This document shows, piece after piece, positions 1-11,336 of a DNA stretch of 64,000 nt. The notes under the pieces were generated by a model. It saw only the letters and a list, made by a program, of their open reading frames with translations, did not search any database and had not been told where the DNA came from. Both the position numbers and the translations under genes were made by a program. The stretch is from Caldilineaceae bacterium (lineage in GTDB: Bacteria > Chloroflexota > Anaerolineae > Caldilineales > Caldilineaceae): positions 1 to 64,000 of the forward strand of contig JACKBA010000026.1 in NCBI GenBank assembly GCA_020634815.1, written 5' to 3'. Every line of letters starts with the position of its first letter. Position 1 is the first letter of the stretch.

Positions 1-225
1 GTGATCCCAATGCCAGTGGGTCAGCGCCAGAAAGCGCGGCGCAGGCAGCCCCGCCGCCGCCATGTGGTCGAACAGCAGGCGGGCGTGCGCGGGCGAATTG
101 CCGGCATCGACGACGAGCGAGCCGCTCCTTCCCGCCACGACGCCCAGCACCGGCCGGTCAGTCGCACCGTCGGGTGAGAGCCAGTAGACATGCGGCGCCG
201 CCTGCTTGAACTCATGGTGTGTCAT
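1..225 (-). CDS. Metallo-beta-lactamase-fold hydrolase, C-terminus cut by window edge
   Basis: The minus strand reads an open frame from ATG at 225 to the window edge, giving 75 residues. Residues 68-75 are THWHWDH-like, the first metal-binding motif (HxHxDH) of the metallo-beta-lactamase fold, preceded by the usual beta-strand context SLVVDAGNSPAH. The gene begins 2 nt after the rtcB stop codon, so it is almost certainly co-transcribed and translationally coupled with rtcB. MBL proteins hydrolyse many substrates (phosphodiesters, thioesters, lactams), and the fragment is too short to choose. An RNA-processing role beside an RNA ligase is possible but is only inference. Confidence 0.8.
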   Translation of the reverse strand, partial: MTHHEFKQAAPHVYWLSPDGATDRPVLGVVAGRSGSLVVDAGNSPAHARLLFDHMAAAGLPAPRFLALTHWHWDH

Positions 226-227
226 GG

Positions 228-1568
228 TTAGTCACCGTCGTCGCTCTTGCCGCCCATGAGCACGACCTTGGGCGTCATGCGGGCGATGATCTCGACGAGA
301 ATCCCTTCCTGCGCGGCAATGACCATTTCGATGTCCTTGTAGGCCTGGAAGGTCTCGTCCGGCTCCAGGCCAAAGTGCAGGATGTCGCGCTCAGCCATGT
401 GCTTCAGGAAAGCCTGCTCGTCGTGGCGGCGCTTGGCCTCCGTGCGCGAGAACCAGCGCCCGGCGCCGTGGGACGACGAGTGCAGGCTCTCAGCGTTGCC
501 CAGCCCGCGCACCAGGTACGAGGCCGTGCCGCTCGACCCCGGGATGAGCCCGATGGTGCCCAGTTCGGCCGGCGTGGCGCCCTTGCGGTGGATGACGCCT
601 TCGTCCTCCACCCAGGCGTAGTTGTGGCGATTCCAGACGCGGTGACGCTCGCCCAGCCCGGCTGCGGCCGCAAAGTGATCGTGGATCAAGTCGTGGTTGG
701 CGCGGGCGTAGGCGCCCATCAACTGCATGGCCGACAGGTATTCCTGGCCCAGCTCGTGGTCGAGCGCCAACCACTCGTAACCGCTGGGAATCTTGCGGGC
801 GATTTCGCGCGTGTAGCGGGCGGCCAGATCCACGTAGTGTGTGGCCGTCTTGTGACCGGCGCCGCGGCTGCCGCTGTGCGTCAGCAGACCGACTGCCGCG
901 TCGCCGCTGCGGTAGGCGGCGTGGTCGCGCACAAACTCCACGACGACCAGGTCAGCGAAGTGGTTGCCGCCGCCCGACGAGCCAAGCTGCTGCGCGGCCG
1001 TGGCCTTGAGCCCGGCCATGAACTTGGTGGCCTTCCAGCGCGGGTCGTCCATGACGGCGTGCTGGCGCTGACCCGATTTGAAGCCGGCGCCCAGGCCAAA
1101 CGATGTCTCGCCGCGCAGCTCTTCGGCGAACTGGCGGCGTTCGGCCATGAAGTCCGCCGGCGCCAGGTCGTAGAGCGAAAGCTGCATCATGCACGAGATG
1201 TCGTAGCCGACGAACGACGGAGAGATGGCGCCATCCAGGCTGGCCACGCCGCCGATGGGCATGGCATAGCCCAGGTGTGCGTCGGGCATGAGCGCGCCGC
1301 GCCGCGCGACGGGCAGACGCATGACCATCTCCATCTGCTCGACGGCGCTGTAGGGAATGTGGGCTCCCGCCTCGCCGAATAGTGCGAAGGGTGCGGGTTC
1401 GTCGGCCAGCACCAGCCGCGGGTCGACCGGGTAGGTGGCGTCGAGCCAGGCGTGCAGGTCGGCCGGCGATGCGGCCGGGTGTGCCTTGGCCCACTGTGCG
1501 GCGGCCTGCGCGATCTCGGGAAAGTTTGTCTGGCGCCGGTATTTGCCCAGCAGGTTGTGTGTCTTCAT
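228..1568 (-). CDS. rtcB: RNA-splicing ligase RtcB family
   Basis: RtcB joins RNA 3'-phosphate or 2',3'-cyclic phosphate ends to 5'-OH ends using GTP and Mn2+, in tRNA splicing or RNA repair. The 446-residue product has the metal-site segment GYDISCMM (D123, C126; most relatives read GVDIGCGM), SSGGGNHF (198-204), HSGSRG (231-236), HRKG (327-330) and the guanylylated-histidine motif SSHGAGR with H367. The start is ATG at 1568, because GGAGGAAGG lies just upstream; the reading frame stays open further upstream but that part has no RBS and overlaps a terminator hairpin. The D-x-x-C metal ligands are kept, although glycines around them are replaced by Ser and Met, which points to an RtcB subfamily rather than the classical type. 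An MBL-fold gene follows after 2 nt. Confidence 0.93.
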   Translation of the reverse strand: MKTHNLLGKYRRQTNFPEIAQAAAQWAKAHPAASPADLHAWLDATYPVDPRLVLADEPAPFALFGEAGAHIPYSAVEQMEMVMRLPVARRGALMPDAHLGYAMPIGGVASLDGAISPSFVGYDISCMMQLSLYDLAPADFMAERRQFAEELRGETSFGLGAGFKSGQRQHAVMDDPRWKATKFMAGLKATAAQQLGSSGGGNHFADLVVVEFVRDHAAYRSGDAAVGLLTHSGSRGAGHKTATHYVDLAARYTREIARKIPSGYEWLALDHELGQEYLSAMQLMGAYARANHDLIHDHFAAAAGLGERHRVWNRHNYAWVEDEGVIHRKGATPAELGTIGLIPGSSGTASYLVRGLGNAESLHSSSHGAGRWFSRTEAKRRHDEQAFLKHMAERDILHFGLEPDETFQAYKDIEMVIAAQEGILVEIIARMTPKVVLMGGKSDDGD

Positions 1569-1590
1569 CGTCCTTCCTCCAGGGGATAAC

Positions 1591-1621
1591 AAAAAGCCGC
1601 AGACCGTGCGGCCTGCGGCTT
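1591..1621 (-). terminator. Intrinsic terminator in the rtcB leader
   Basis: On the minus strand AAGCCGCAG (1621-1613) pairs perfectly with CTGCGGCTT (1602-1594) around a 10-nt loop and is followed at once by TTTTT. It ends about 22 nt before the rtcB start, inside the leader. It therefore either ends a small RNA or works as an attenuator of rtcB. Confidence 0.8.
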
Positions 1622-1786
1622 GAACCACGAACGAGGATGCGAGATCAGATCATCGCAAACCCCGGACAGGCAGCGCGGCGCACGGCAGGCGTCCCCGCAT
1701 CTCGACGGATGCCGGAATCGGTGCCATGGAAGCCGTTTTCTATCCGATAGTTCACGAACATGATCTGCCTCATCATTCTTGACCGG
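1591..1786 (-). ncRNA. Candidate small RNA / attenuated 5' leader upstream of rtcB
   Basis: A promoter (1792-1820) and an intrinsic terminator (1591-1621) on the same strand bracket about 195 nt with no convincing reading frame. Two more hairpins can be drawn: a GCATC/GATGC stem with a 6-nt loop, extended by TTCC/GGGA past a G-G mismatch (about 1695-1720 in plus coordinates), and a TGCGA/TCGCA pair near 1637-1656. I recognise no Rfam family. It could be a free sRNA, a regulatory leader of rtcB, or just a leader with a terminator. The transcription start is inferred from promoter spacing only. Confidence 0.45.
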
Positions 1787-1791
1787 CTGCT

Positions 1792-1820
1792 ATCGTAGCA
1801 CGCCGCGCCGGCAAAGTCAA
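1792..1820 (-). promoter_or_regulatory. Sigma70-type promoter for rtcB leader
   Basis: Minus strand: TTGACT (1820-1815), a 17-nt spacer, then TACGAT (1797-1792). Both hexamers differ from consensus by one or two bases. Transcription should start near 1785. Confidence 0.6.
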
Positions 1821-2106
1821 CGATTTCGCGTAAGTAACGTTGTGGCTGCCGCTCTATGGGCATGTCAGCGTGCGCGCGCACATCGACAGTTTGACGCGCG
1901 TGTCGCGACACACTACGATATCGACACAGTCTCTACCCCACCCGCCGGCACATGATGGAGCACTTGTGAAGGGGACTGCCGTCGCGTTCAACAATACGAT
2001 GGGAAACGGTTTCTCAGCGCTTTGGAACTCTTGCCAGCGATTTGGTTTTCTTGGCTGGAAACCGGTTTTACTGTATTTGGGGTATTCAGATTTCGCCCCT
2101 GCAAAG

Positions 2107-2406
2107 ATGATGAATACAACAATGATCGTAAAGATAGCCGCGCTGATAATTGCTCTCGTAGTGTTCGTTATCATTGGCATTCGCAACGTCAGCAGAGACT
2201 TTCATCCCAGGATCCGTTCTCATGCAGAACTCTTTCTTGCTGGAGCACCACTTGGATTCACTGCGATGCTGATCATAATTCCCAGACAGCCCGAGGCAAC
2301 GATCTTTGCAGCATTGTGCGGGATATTGACCGGAATAGCGCTATCCTTCAGTGCTCCGCGTCAGTGGCGATACTGGAACGTGCCCAAAGTGCGAAAGAGG
2401 GAGTGA
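2107..2406 (+). CDS. Small membrane protein, family A copy 1
   Basis: This 99-residue product has one strong N-terminal membrane segment (about residues 5-24), a conserved cytosolic or loop stretch GIRNVSRDFHPRIRSHAELF, then two more hydrophobic stretches and a basic tail. It is a paralog of the gene at 2478-2795: both share VRN..RDF.P..RSH.ELFLAG.P.GF and end with PR.WR. I do not recognise the family. The frame is open upstream to 1840, but that part is not hydrophobic, lacks an RBS and reads like non-coding sequence, so ATG 2107 is preferred (ATG 2110 or 2122 are alternatives). Base composition is visibly less GC-rich than the flanking genes. Confidence 0.6.
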   Translation: MMNTTMIVKIAALIIALVVFVIIGIRNVSRDFHPRIRSHAELFLAGAPLGFTAMLIIIPRQPEATIFAALCGILTGIALSFSAPRQWRYWNVPKVRKRE

Positions 2407-2477
2407 GTTTCTGTGCGGATACTTGGCGGCAGGGCCGTATAACTCGAACGGGACGCAGTGATCTCATCACAGCAGAG

Positions 2478-2795
2478 GTGCTCTGGATCGTGTTTGGTCT
2501 AAAACTGATAATATTCGTTATCACGCTGATAATTGGCACCATGGTTGGTGTACGCAACGGTAATCGCGACTTTCAACCACCGCTTAGGTCTCACATCGAA
2601 CTGTTTCTGGCTGGCGTACCAATTGGCTTCGTAGGAATGACACTAATCCTGCCTGCCCAAACAGAGGCTGCCTATTTTGCCGTAGCGGGTGGTGTGTTTA
2701 CGGGACTTGTCTACACGTACACACTGCCGCGTCACTGGCGATCCCTGCAACGTAGACTGCAGCGCAAAAGAAAAGAGCATAACCGGTCGTCATGA
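2478..2795 (+). CDS. Small membrane protein, family A copy 2
   Basis: This 105-residue product is paralogous to 2107-2406: an N-terminal membrane helix, then VRNGNRDFQPPLRSHIELF, then a hydrophobic pair and an Arg/Lys-rich C-terminus. No ATG sits at the homologous position; GTG at 2478 or 2490 fits best, and the first in-frame ATG (2541) would cut into the first membrane helix. The frame upstream to 2022 only shadows copy 1. Conservation between the copies is strongest in the loop and second helix, which argues for selection on protein. Function unknown. Confidence 0.55.
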   Translation: MLWIVFGLKLIIFVITLIIGTMVGVRNGNRDFQPPLRSHIELFLAGVPIGFVGMTLILPAQTEAAYFAVAGGVFTGLVYTYTLPRHWRSLQRRLQRKRKEHNRSS

Positions 2796-2908
2796 TGGGA
2801 GAGCACTTCTGGGGTCTGACATACATCCGGCTATACTTCGCAGGTCGACGAAGACAGCCCAGCCGGAATCTCCTAGATTTCGGCGCCCCACTGGTCGAGG
2901 AGGCGTCG

Positions 2909-3181
2909 ATGGGCGACGAAGCCAGAGAGACTCTGATGCTGCTGGCAGTTTCAGGATTTTTCGCAGTAACCTTTACCCTCTGGGGAGGGTACTGGTACTA
3001 CAATGCATCCAAAGCAGACAAAATGTTGATGGATGATTGGAGTGGCAACTTGGTCAATCAAGTCCCAAGAAAAGAACGCATCCGGCAGCTTCGGCGAGGA
3101 GCTATCTATAGCTTATTAGCGGCGGCAATCGGCTGGCTGTTCTTCTTGGCGAAGTTAGTTCAGCTCCTTCAATTGACATGA
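2909..3181 (+). CDS. Small two-helix membrane protein, family B copy 1
   Basis: The 90-residue product has membrane helices at about 12-28 and 66-84, separated by a polar loop with the family signature YWYYNASKADKMLMDDW and a basic stretch RKERIRQLRRG. The start ATG 2909 has a GAGGAGG RBS at 2897-2903; the frame is open back to 2792 but the paralogs begin here. It is followed with a 4-nt ATGA overlap by copy 2, so the two are translationally coupled. Family and function are not recognised. Confidence 0.68.
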   Translation: MGDEARETLMLLAVSGFFAVTFTLWGGYWYYNASKADKMLMDDWSGNLVNQVPRKERIRQLRRGAIYSLLAAAIGWLFFLAKLVQLLQLT

Positions 3182-3462
3182 ACGATGAGATGAAAGAACT
3201 CCTATCCCGGCTGGTTACCGCCGGAATTGGTGCAATTGCCTTTCTGATTTGGGGCATCTATTGGTATCGCAATGCGGAGAAAGTCGACAAATGGATGATG
3301 GACGACTGGACGCGCGAGTTGGTTGAACACATTCCCAGAGCAACGCGTCTGAGGAAATTCCGCAGGGGGGTTATGCTGACTTTTGTAGCGGCGGCGATTC
3401 TATTCATCTTTTTCTTGTGTAACCTGGCTCAGCTCCTTGAGTCACTCTCTGCACCCGTTTAG
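3178..3462 (+). CDS. Small two-helix membrane protein, family B copy 2
   Basis: The 94-residue product begins in the ATGA overlap with copy 1. It has helix 1 (about 13-29), the loop NAEKVDKWMMDDWTRELVEH, a basic run RLRKFRRG and helix 2 (about 66-84) ending in LAQLLESL. The stretch NAEKVDKWMMDDWTR is identical in copy 3, so these are recent tandem duplicates or under strong constraint. Function unknown. Confidence 0.7.
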   Translation: MNDEMKELLSRLVTAGIGAIAFLIWGIYWYRNAEKVDKWMMDDWTRELVEHIPRATRLRKFRRGVMLTFVAAAILFIFFLCNLAQLLESLSAPV

Positions 3463-3622
3463 GGGTAGAAAAGCCGCAGGGCATAGGCGTTGTTACATTC
3501 GTGATTGCAGGATCATTTATCGCATGATGATTCATGAATTCACTACAATCTGGGGAACGCTGTCTTAGCCACGGAGGCCAGATGTTCAATACATGGCTTG
3601 GATATCGCCCACAAGGTGGCAA

Positions 3623-3901
3623 GTGAACGCCACAACAACGGAAATGTTGAACCAACTCATTCCAGTTGGAATTGTTACAATCTTCTTCACAGTTTGGGGC
3701 ATCTATTGGTATTGGAATGCGGAGAAAGTCGACAAATGGATGATGGACGACTGGACTCGCAAATTCGTGGAACATACTCCCATAGAAAGGCGATTGAGAA
3801 GATTCAGAAGGCACATGATTCCGGGGCTTGTTGGGATAATCGTACTTTGGGCCTTCTTCATATGGCGTCTGGCACAGTTTCTCCAAGCGCTTCAGCCCTG
3901 A
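3623..3901 (+). CDS. Small two-helix membrane protein, family B copy 3
   Basis: The 92-residue product matches copies 1 and 2 throughout: helix 1, YWNAEKVDKWMMDDWTRKF, a basic run RRLRRFRRH, helix 2 and LAQFLQAL. GTG at 3623 is chosen because MNATTTEMLNQLIPVG then lines up with the N-terminus of copy 2 (MNDEMKELLSRLVTAG) and GGTGG precedes it; ATG 3593 is an in-frame alternative. The 160 bp before it and the 250 bp after it (3902-4152) contain nothing I can support. Confidence 0.65.
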   Translation: MNATTTEMLNQLIPVGIVTIFFTVWGIYWYWNAEKVDKWMMDDWTRKFVEHTPIERRLRRFRRHMIPGLVGIIVLWAFFIWRLAQFLQALQP

Positions 3902-4152
3902 CAGCAGCAGAGAGGTACTCTGGTATCTTTGCGCGATCGGATGAGTTCCAAGAGAGGGTACGATCCGTCGCTGGGCCACTTCCTTGCCGCCGGACTATCC
4001 TTGACTTCGCAGAGGATCGACTGCACCATTTGCTTGCAGCGGCATCTGTTGCTGGTTGCTTGAATCGTTAGGCGACACTCGAACTCTGTCACCATGTACG
4101 ATTGATGTCGCTGATGAACGGTTATTGCCAGAGCTGAAGGGGAAGGAGCCCT

Positions 4153-4470
4153 ATGACCCTCGACGGAAGGTTCGTCGTTCTCGCACTGTTCACATTGGGA
4201 CTGTGGGGACTCAACGCCGCTGCACAGCGATATGACAAGAACGCAGTTCGTGTCAAAGTGAGCTTGGCTATGGCCCTGCTTGCAGGCAGTCGGGAGCGCT
4301 GTGTAATCTGGAGAAACCTGACTATCCAGCTTGGCCTCATCTTCAACCTTGTGTGCTACGTTCTGTGGATCGCAGTTAGCGGGCAAGCGAATTTGGTGGT
4401 CACGGGAATCCTGGCACTCTTCGTGACACTACTCTTGCAGCAGCGACCACCACTGCCTTGCGGGTCATAA
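4153..4470 (+). CDS. Small membrane protein, unknown
   Basis: The 105-residue product has about three hydrophobic segments (residues 6-24, 36-46 weak, 58-92). A good RBS (GGGGAAGGAG) precedes ATG 4153. It is not obviously related to families A or B but shares their lower GC content and orientation, and closes the small-protein island. Function unknown. Confidence 0.55.
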   Translation: MTLDGRFVVLALFTLGLWGLNAAAQRYDKNAVRVKVSLAMALLAGSRERCVIWRNLTIQLGLIFNLVCYVLWIAVSGQANLVVTGILALFVTLLLQQRPPLPCGS

Positions 4471-4584
4471 AGGCTGCGATCAGGACCCGCTTCCCCTGGC
4501 GCTCGACCGTTACCCGCGCCGGGTTGTGCCGGGTATAATGACGCGCGTTGACCAATCGCTTCTGATGAAATGGACGGAGACCCT

Positions 4585-5718
4585 ATGGCGCGCATCTTGA
4601 TCCTCTACTCACCCTTTGGCTCCGGGCACCTGAGCGCCTCGAAGGCGCTGGCCGCTGCCCTGCGCGCCGAGGACACCAAACATGTCGTGGTCGTCGAGGA
4701 CATCTTCGAACACGTCGGCTCTACGCTGCGCAGCACCGTGTCGAGCGTCTACGAGCGGCTGAGCGAGAAGGCGCCGCTGCTCTACGAGGCCTACTACGAA
4801 TCGACCGACGTCGACGAGTTCTCCCTCGCGACGACCTCCAACCTGCTGACGGATGCGCTCTACACGCCCTTCCTGCACGGCCTGCTCAAGTTCATCGAGC
4901 GCATGGACCCGGACGCCATCGTCTGCACGCAGCAGTTTCCGCTGGCCGCGGTGAGCTTTCTCAAGCAGCAGGGCCGGCTGCGCAAGCCGCTCTTCGTCGT
5001 CGTGACGGACTTCATGGTGCACGCCTCGTGGATTGCGCCGGAGGTCGATGCCTACTTCGTGGCGCACCCGCAGACGGGCTACGTGCTGGAGCGGCGCGGC
5101 GTGCCGGCCGCGCGCATCCACGCCACCGGCATCCCCGTCAAGCTCGAGGTCACCACCCCCAAGACACCGCGTGAGATGCGCGTGGCGCACGGCCTGCCCC
5201 TCGACCGACCGGTGGTCAGCGTCTTTGGCGGCGGCATCGAGCCGAAGCGCGTGCGCCTGCTGGTGAAACGCATGTTGGAGGAGGCGGAGACGCCCTCGCT
5301 GCTCGTCACCGTGGCCGGCCGCAACCAGGATCTGGCGGCGGCGCTGCGCCCGCTCAAGAGCGGCAAGCAGATGGAACTGCGCAAGGAAGGCATGATCGAC
5401 TATGTCGACGACCTGGTGGTGGCGAGCGATGTCGTCATCTCCAAGGCGGGCGGCCTCATCGTCTCCGAGGTGCTGGCGCGCAACACGCCCATGCTGATCA
5501 TCGACCCGATTCCCGGCCAGGAGGAGTGGAACGCCGACTTCGTGGCGGGCTCCGGCGCGGGGATTCAGCTACGCATGCCAGAGATGGTGCCGCCGGCCAC
5601 GCTGGGCTTGCTTGATGCGCCGGAGCGGCTGGCGCAGATGGGCCGGCAGGCCGAGCAGATGGGGCGCCCGCACGCGTCGCGCGACATCGCGCGCACAATC
5701 CTCGATTTGATTGCCTGA
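4585..5718 (+). CDS. MGDG-synthase / UgtP-like glycosyltransferase (GT28)
   Basis: This family transfers a sugar (UDP-glucose or UDP-galactose in known members) to diacylglycerol at the cytoplasmic face of the membrane. The 377-residue product has the N-terminal acceptor-domain motif SPFGSGHLSASKAL (residues 8-21) and the C-terminal nucleotide-sugar motif SKAGGLIVSEVLARNTPMLI followed by PGQEEWNA, typical of MGD1/UgtP proteins. Start ATG 4585 has GGAG 8 nt upstream; an upstream in-frame ATG at 4570 has none. The gene stands alone and converges on the pyrophosphatase gene across a strong hairpin. Donor and acceptor cannot be read from sequence. Confidence 0.85.
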   Translation: MARILILYSPFGSGHLSASKALAAALRAEDTKHVVVVEDIFEHVGSTLRSTVSSVYERLSEKAPLLYEAYYESTDVDEFSLATTSNLLTDALYTPFLHGLLKFIERMDPDAIVCTQQFPLAAVSFLKQQGRLRKPLFVVVTDFMVHASWIAPEVDAYFVAHPQTGYVLERRGVPAARIHATGIPVKLEVTTPKTPREMRVAHGLPLDRPVVSVFGGGIEPKRVRLLVKRMLEEAETPSLLVTVAGRNQDLAAALRPLKSGKQMELRKEGMIDYVDDLVVASDVVISKAGGLIVSEVLARNTPMLIIDPIPGQEEWNADFVAGSGAGIQLRMPEMVPPATLGLLDAPERLAQMGRQAEQMGRPHASRDIARTILDLIA

Positions 5719-5734
5719 CGGGCGGGGGAAACTC

Positions 5735-5768
5735 CTCATCCGGGCGGCACACGAACCGCCCGGATGAG
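5735..5768. terminator. Hairpin between convergent genes
   Basis: CTCATCCGGGCGG (5735-5747) and its perfect complement (5756-5768) flank an 8-nt loop. It lies between the stop codons of convergent genes at 5718 and 5786, so it can serve both strands. No T-tract follows on either strand. Confidence 0.65.
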
Positions 5769-5785
5769 AACACAGGAGGGACCGG

Positions 5786-8215
<2,430 letters not shown>

Positions 8216-8339
8216 GACGGGAACGATTCCTTTCGAATGACGACGAATACCGGAACAATAGAATGAAACGGAGAGTGAGTCGACGTCGAAACAGAACCCG
8301 GTCTGGGCATACGCCCGCGGCACGGACGCGCGTAATAAC

Positions 8340-8386
8340 GACCCGCGCCGGCGTGGATCGATGTTCTGCTATGGCCGGCGCGGGTC
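8340..8386 (-). promoter_or_regulatory. Strong hairpin in hppA leader
   Basis: GACCCGCGCCGGC (8340-8352) pairs perfectly with 8374-8386 around a 21-nt loop. It lies about 125 nt upstream of the hppA start on the presumed transcript. No U-tract follows, so it is not a plain terminator. No known riboswitch family recognised. Confidence 0.5.
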
Positions 8387-8552
8387 AGCGCCAGGTCAAG
8401 TGCGGTGGATGGTCGCAGCAGGTCATGCCGTCACCGGCAAGCCGACCGCAACCGGATGCGGAACGCTGGGGGCGCAGGAGAAGCAGGGATAGGTGTGGGC
8501 TCGTGGCCGGAGAGCAGGGGAAGGCTGCGGTCTGGTGCGAGCGATGCATGTG

Positions 8553-8580
8553 CATATAACTCACTCCGACGATTCGACAA
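8553..8580 (-). promoter_or_regulatory. Possible hppA promoter
   Basis: Minus strand TTGTCG (8580-8575), a 16-nt spacer, TATATG (8558-8553). Suggestive only. Confidence 0.3.
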
Positions 8581-8713
8581 CAGGAAAATACGGGAACGCC
8601 CGGCAGTGTTGTTTAGACACTTTGCAGGATTACGACAATTGTCGCGCCGGATGAAGTTAGATGCAAGCTGACATCATACACTGAATTAGCAGGACAACGC
8701 AGACGGAGTGCGA

Positions 8714-9475
8714 TCAACTCGTTTGCGTAACACCGCCGCGTGAGGATTTGCTGGGCGGTGGCGGGCCGGAGGTGAGCGCCATGGTGCGTTCCCAGGAATC
8801 GCGCTCGGCGCCAAAGCCCTCGCGACGAAAACGATGGTCGTTCTTGCGAATGAACTCAGCCAGCTCGGCGTCGAGCGCCGACCACACGGCCAACTGGGCA
8901 TCGATGATCGCCTGGCGCGTCCCCGGCGTGTGCGTGTGGGCGAGCAGCGTGCCGAAGTGGTGCAGGCAGAGCCCCGCCGAAGCGCGGTACTTCTCGATGA
9001 TCGCGTTCGACTTCGCCAGCGACGCCAGCACCGTCTCGCTGAGATAGCGGTCGACCAGTTCGGCGTTGGTGCAGACGGGGCAGGGCTGCTGCGGGCGCAA
9101 CGCAGCCAGCAGCGCGTCGTTGGGCGGCGTCTGGCGGCGGAAGAGGGCGCGCAACCGCTGGCCCAGTGACCGCCGCCCGCCCTCGGCCGGCGTCTCCGCC
9201 GTGACGCGTGCCGCCGTGCGCACCACATCCTGGTAGATGATGGCCGAGCTGAGCGCGCTGCCGTGCCGCACCAGCAGCCACGCATGGTTGCGGCAGAAGC
9301 CGCGCGCCGCGCTCACCTCGCGGCGAATGCGCGGGTCGTTGACGCTCTCCCACAGCAGCGAGTCGATGTACTTCTCCGCGGCCACCAGTTGCAGGGCGCA
9401 GAACGCACAGCCGCCGGCGGCCATGGCCTCAACAATATCATCGTAGTAGGGGACGTAGGTGGTGGGTTTGGTCAT
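8714..9475 (-). CDS. DUF6062 family cysteine-rich protein
   Basis: The 253-residue product has two similar halves, each with a CxxC pair followed about 40 residues later by a C-x-x-H: CAFC then CRNH in the N-terminal half (about residues 24-72), and CPVC then CLHH in the C-terminal half (about 133-182). This pattern suggests two zinc-binding helical modules made by internal duplication. The family is uncharacterised. Start ATG 9475 opens MTKPTTYVPYYDD. It follows rnj on the same strand across a palindromic spacer, so co-transcription is possible. Confidence 0.8.
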   Translation of the reverse strand: MTKPTTYVPYYDDIVEAMAAGGCAFCALQLVAAEKYIDSLLWESVNDPRIRREVSAARGFCRNHAWLLVRHGSALSSAIIYQDVVRTAARVTAETPAEGGRRSLGQRLRALFRRQTPPNDALLAALRPQQPCPVCTNAELVDRYLSETVLASLAKSNAIIEKYRASAGLCLHHFGTLLAHTHTPGTRQAIIDAQLAVWSALDAELAEFIRKNDHRFRREGFGAERDSWERTMALTSGPPPPSKSSRGGVTQTS

Positions 9476-9530
9476 GGGAGAGTAGTCAGGATAAGCAGGG
9501 GCGGCGGGAAAGAGTAGCGATTGGACACTG

Positions 9531-9574
9531 GAGATTGGAGATTGGGCGATCGGCCACGCCAATCTCCCAATCTC
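9531..9574. repeat. Imperfect palindrome of GGAGATT units
   Basis: GAGATTGGAGATTGGG (9531-9546) is complemented, with one bulged C, by CCAATCTCCCAATCTC (9559-9574). More partial copies of the AATCTCC unit continue to about 9588. It fills the spacer between rnj and the DUF6062 gene. Confidence 0.7.
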
Positions 9575-9594
9575 TAACCTCCAATCTCTTGTCG

Positions 9595-11283
<1,689 letters not shown>

Positions 11284-11336
11284 GTCAATTTCTCTCCTTG
11301 AGAATGAATCCTGGCAATTTGTCTTGGGTTCGATTC

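Larger units (their letters stand above)
8216..8713. other. Intergenic region upstream of hppA
   Basis: About 500 bp without a credible gene. It holds a 13-bp hairpin (8340-8386) and a possible minus-strand promoter (8553-8580), suggesting an hppA leader of about 330 nt. Short frames here are not supported by an RBS or composition. Confidence 0.5.

Noticed and set aside
1645..1911. 88-codon minus-strand frame in the rtcB leader
   Set aside because: It begins upstream of the promoter proposed there, has no RBS, and its composition is not protein-like.
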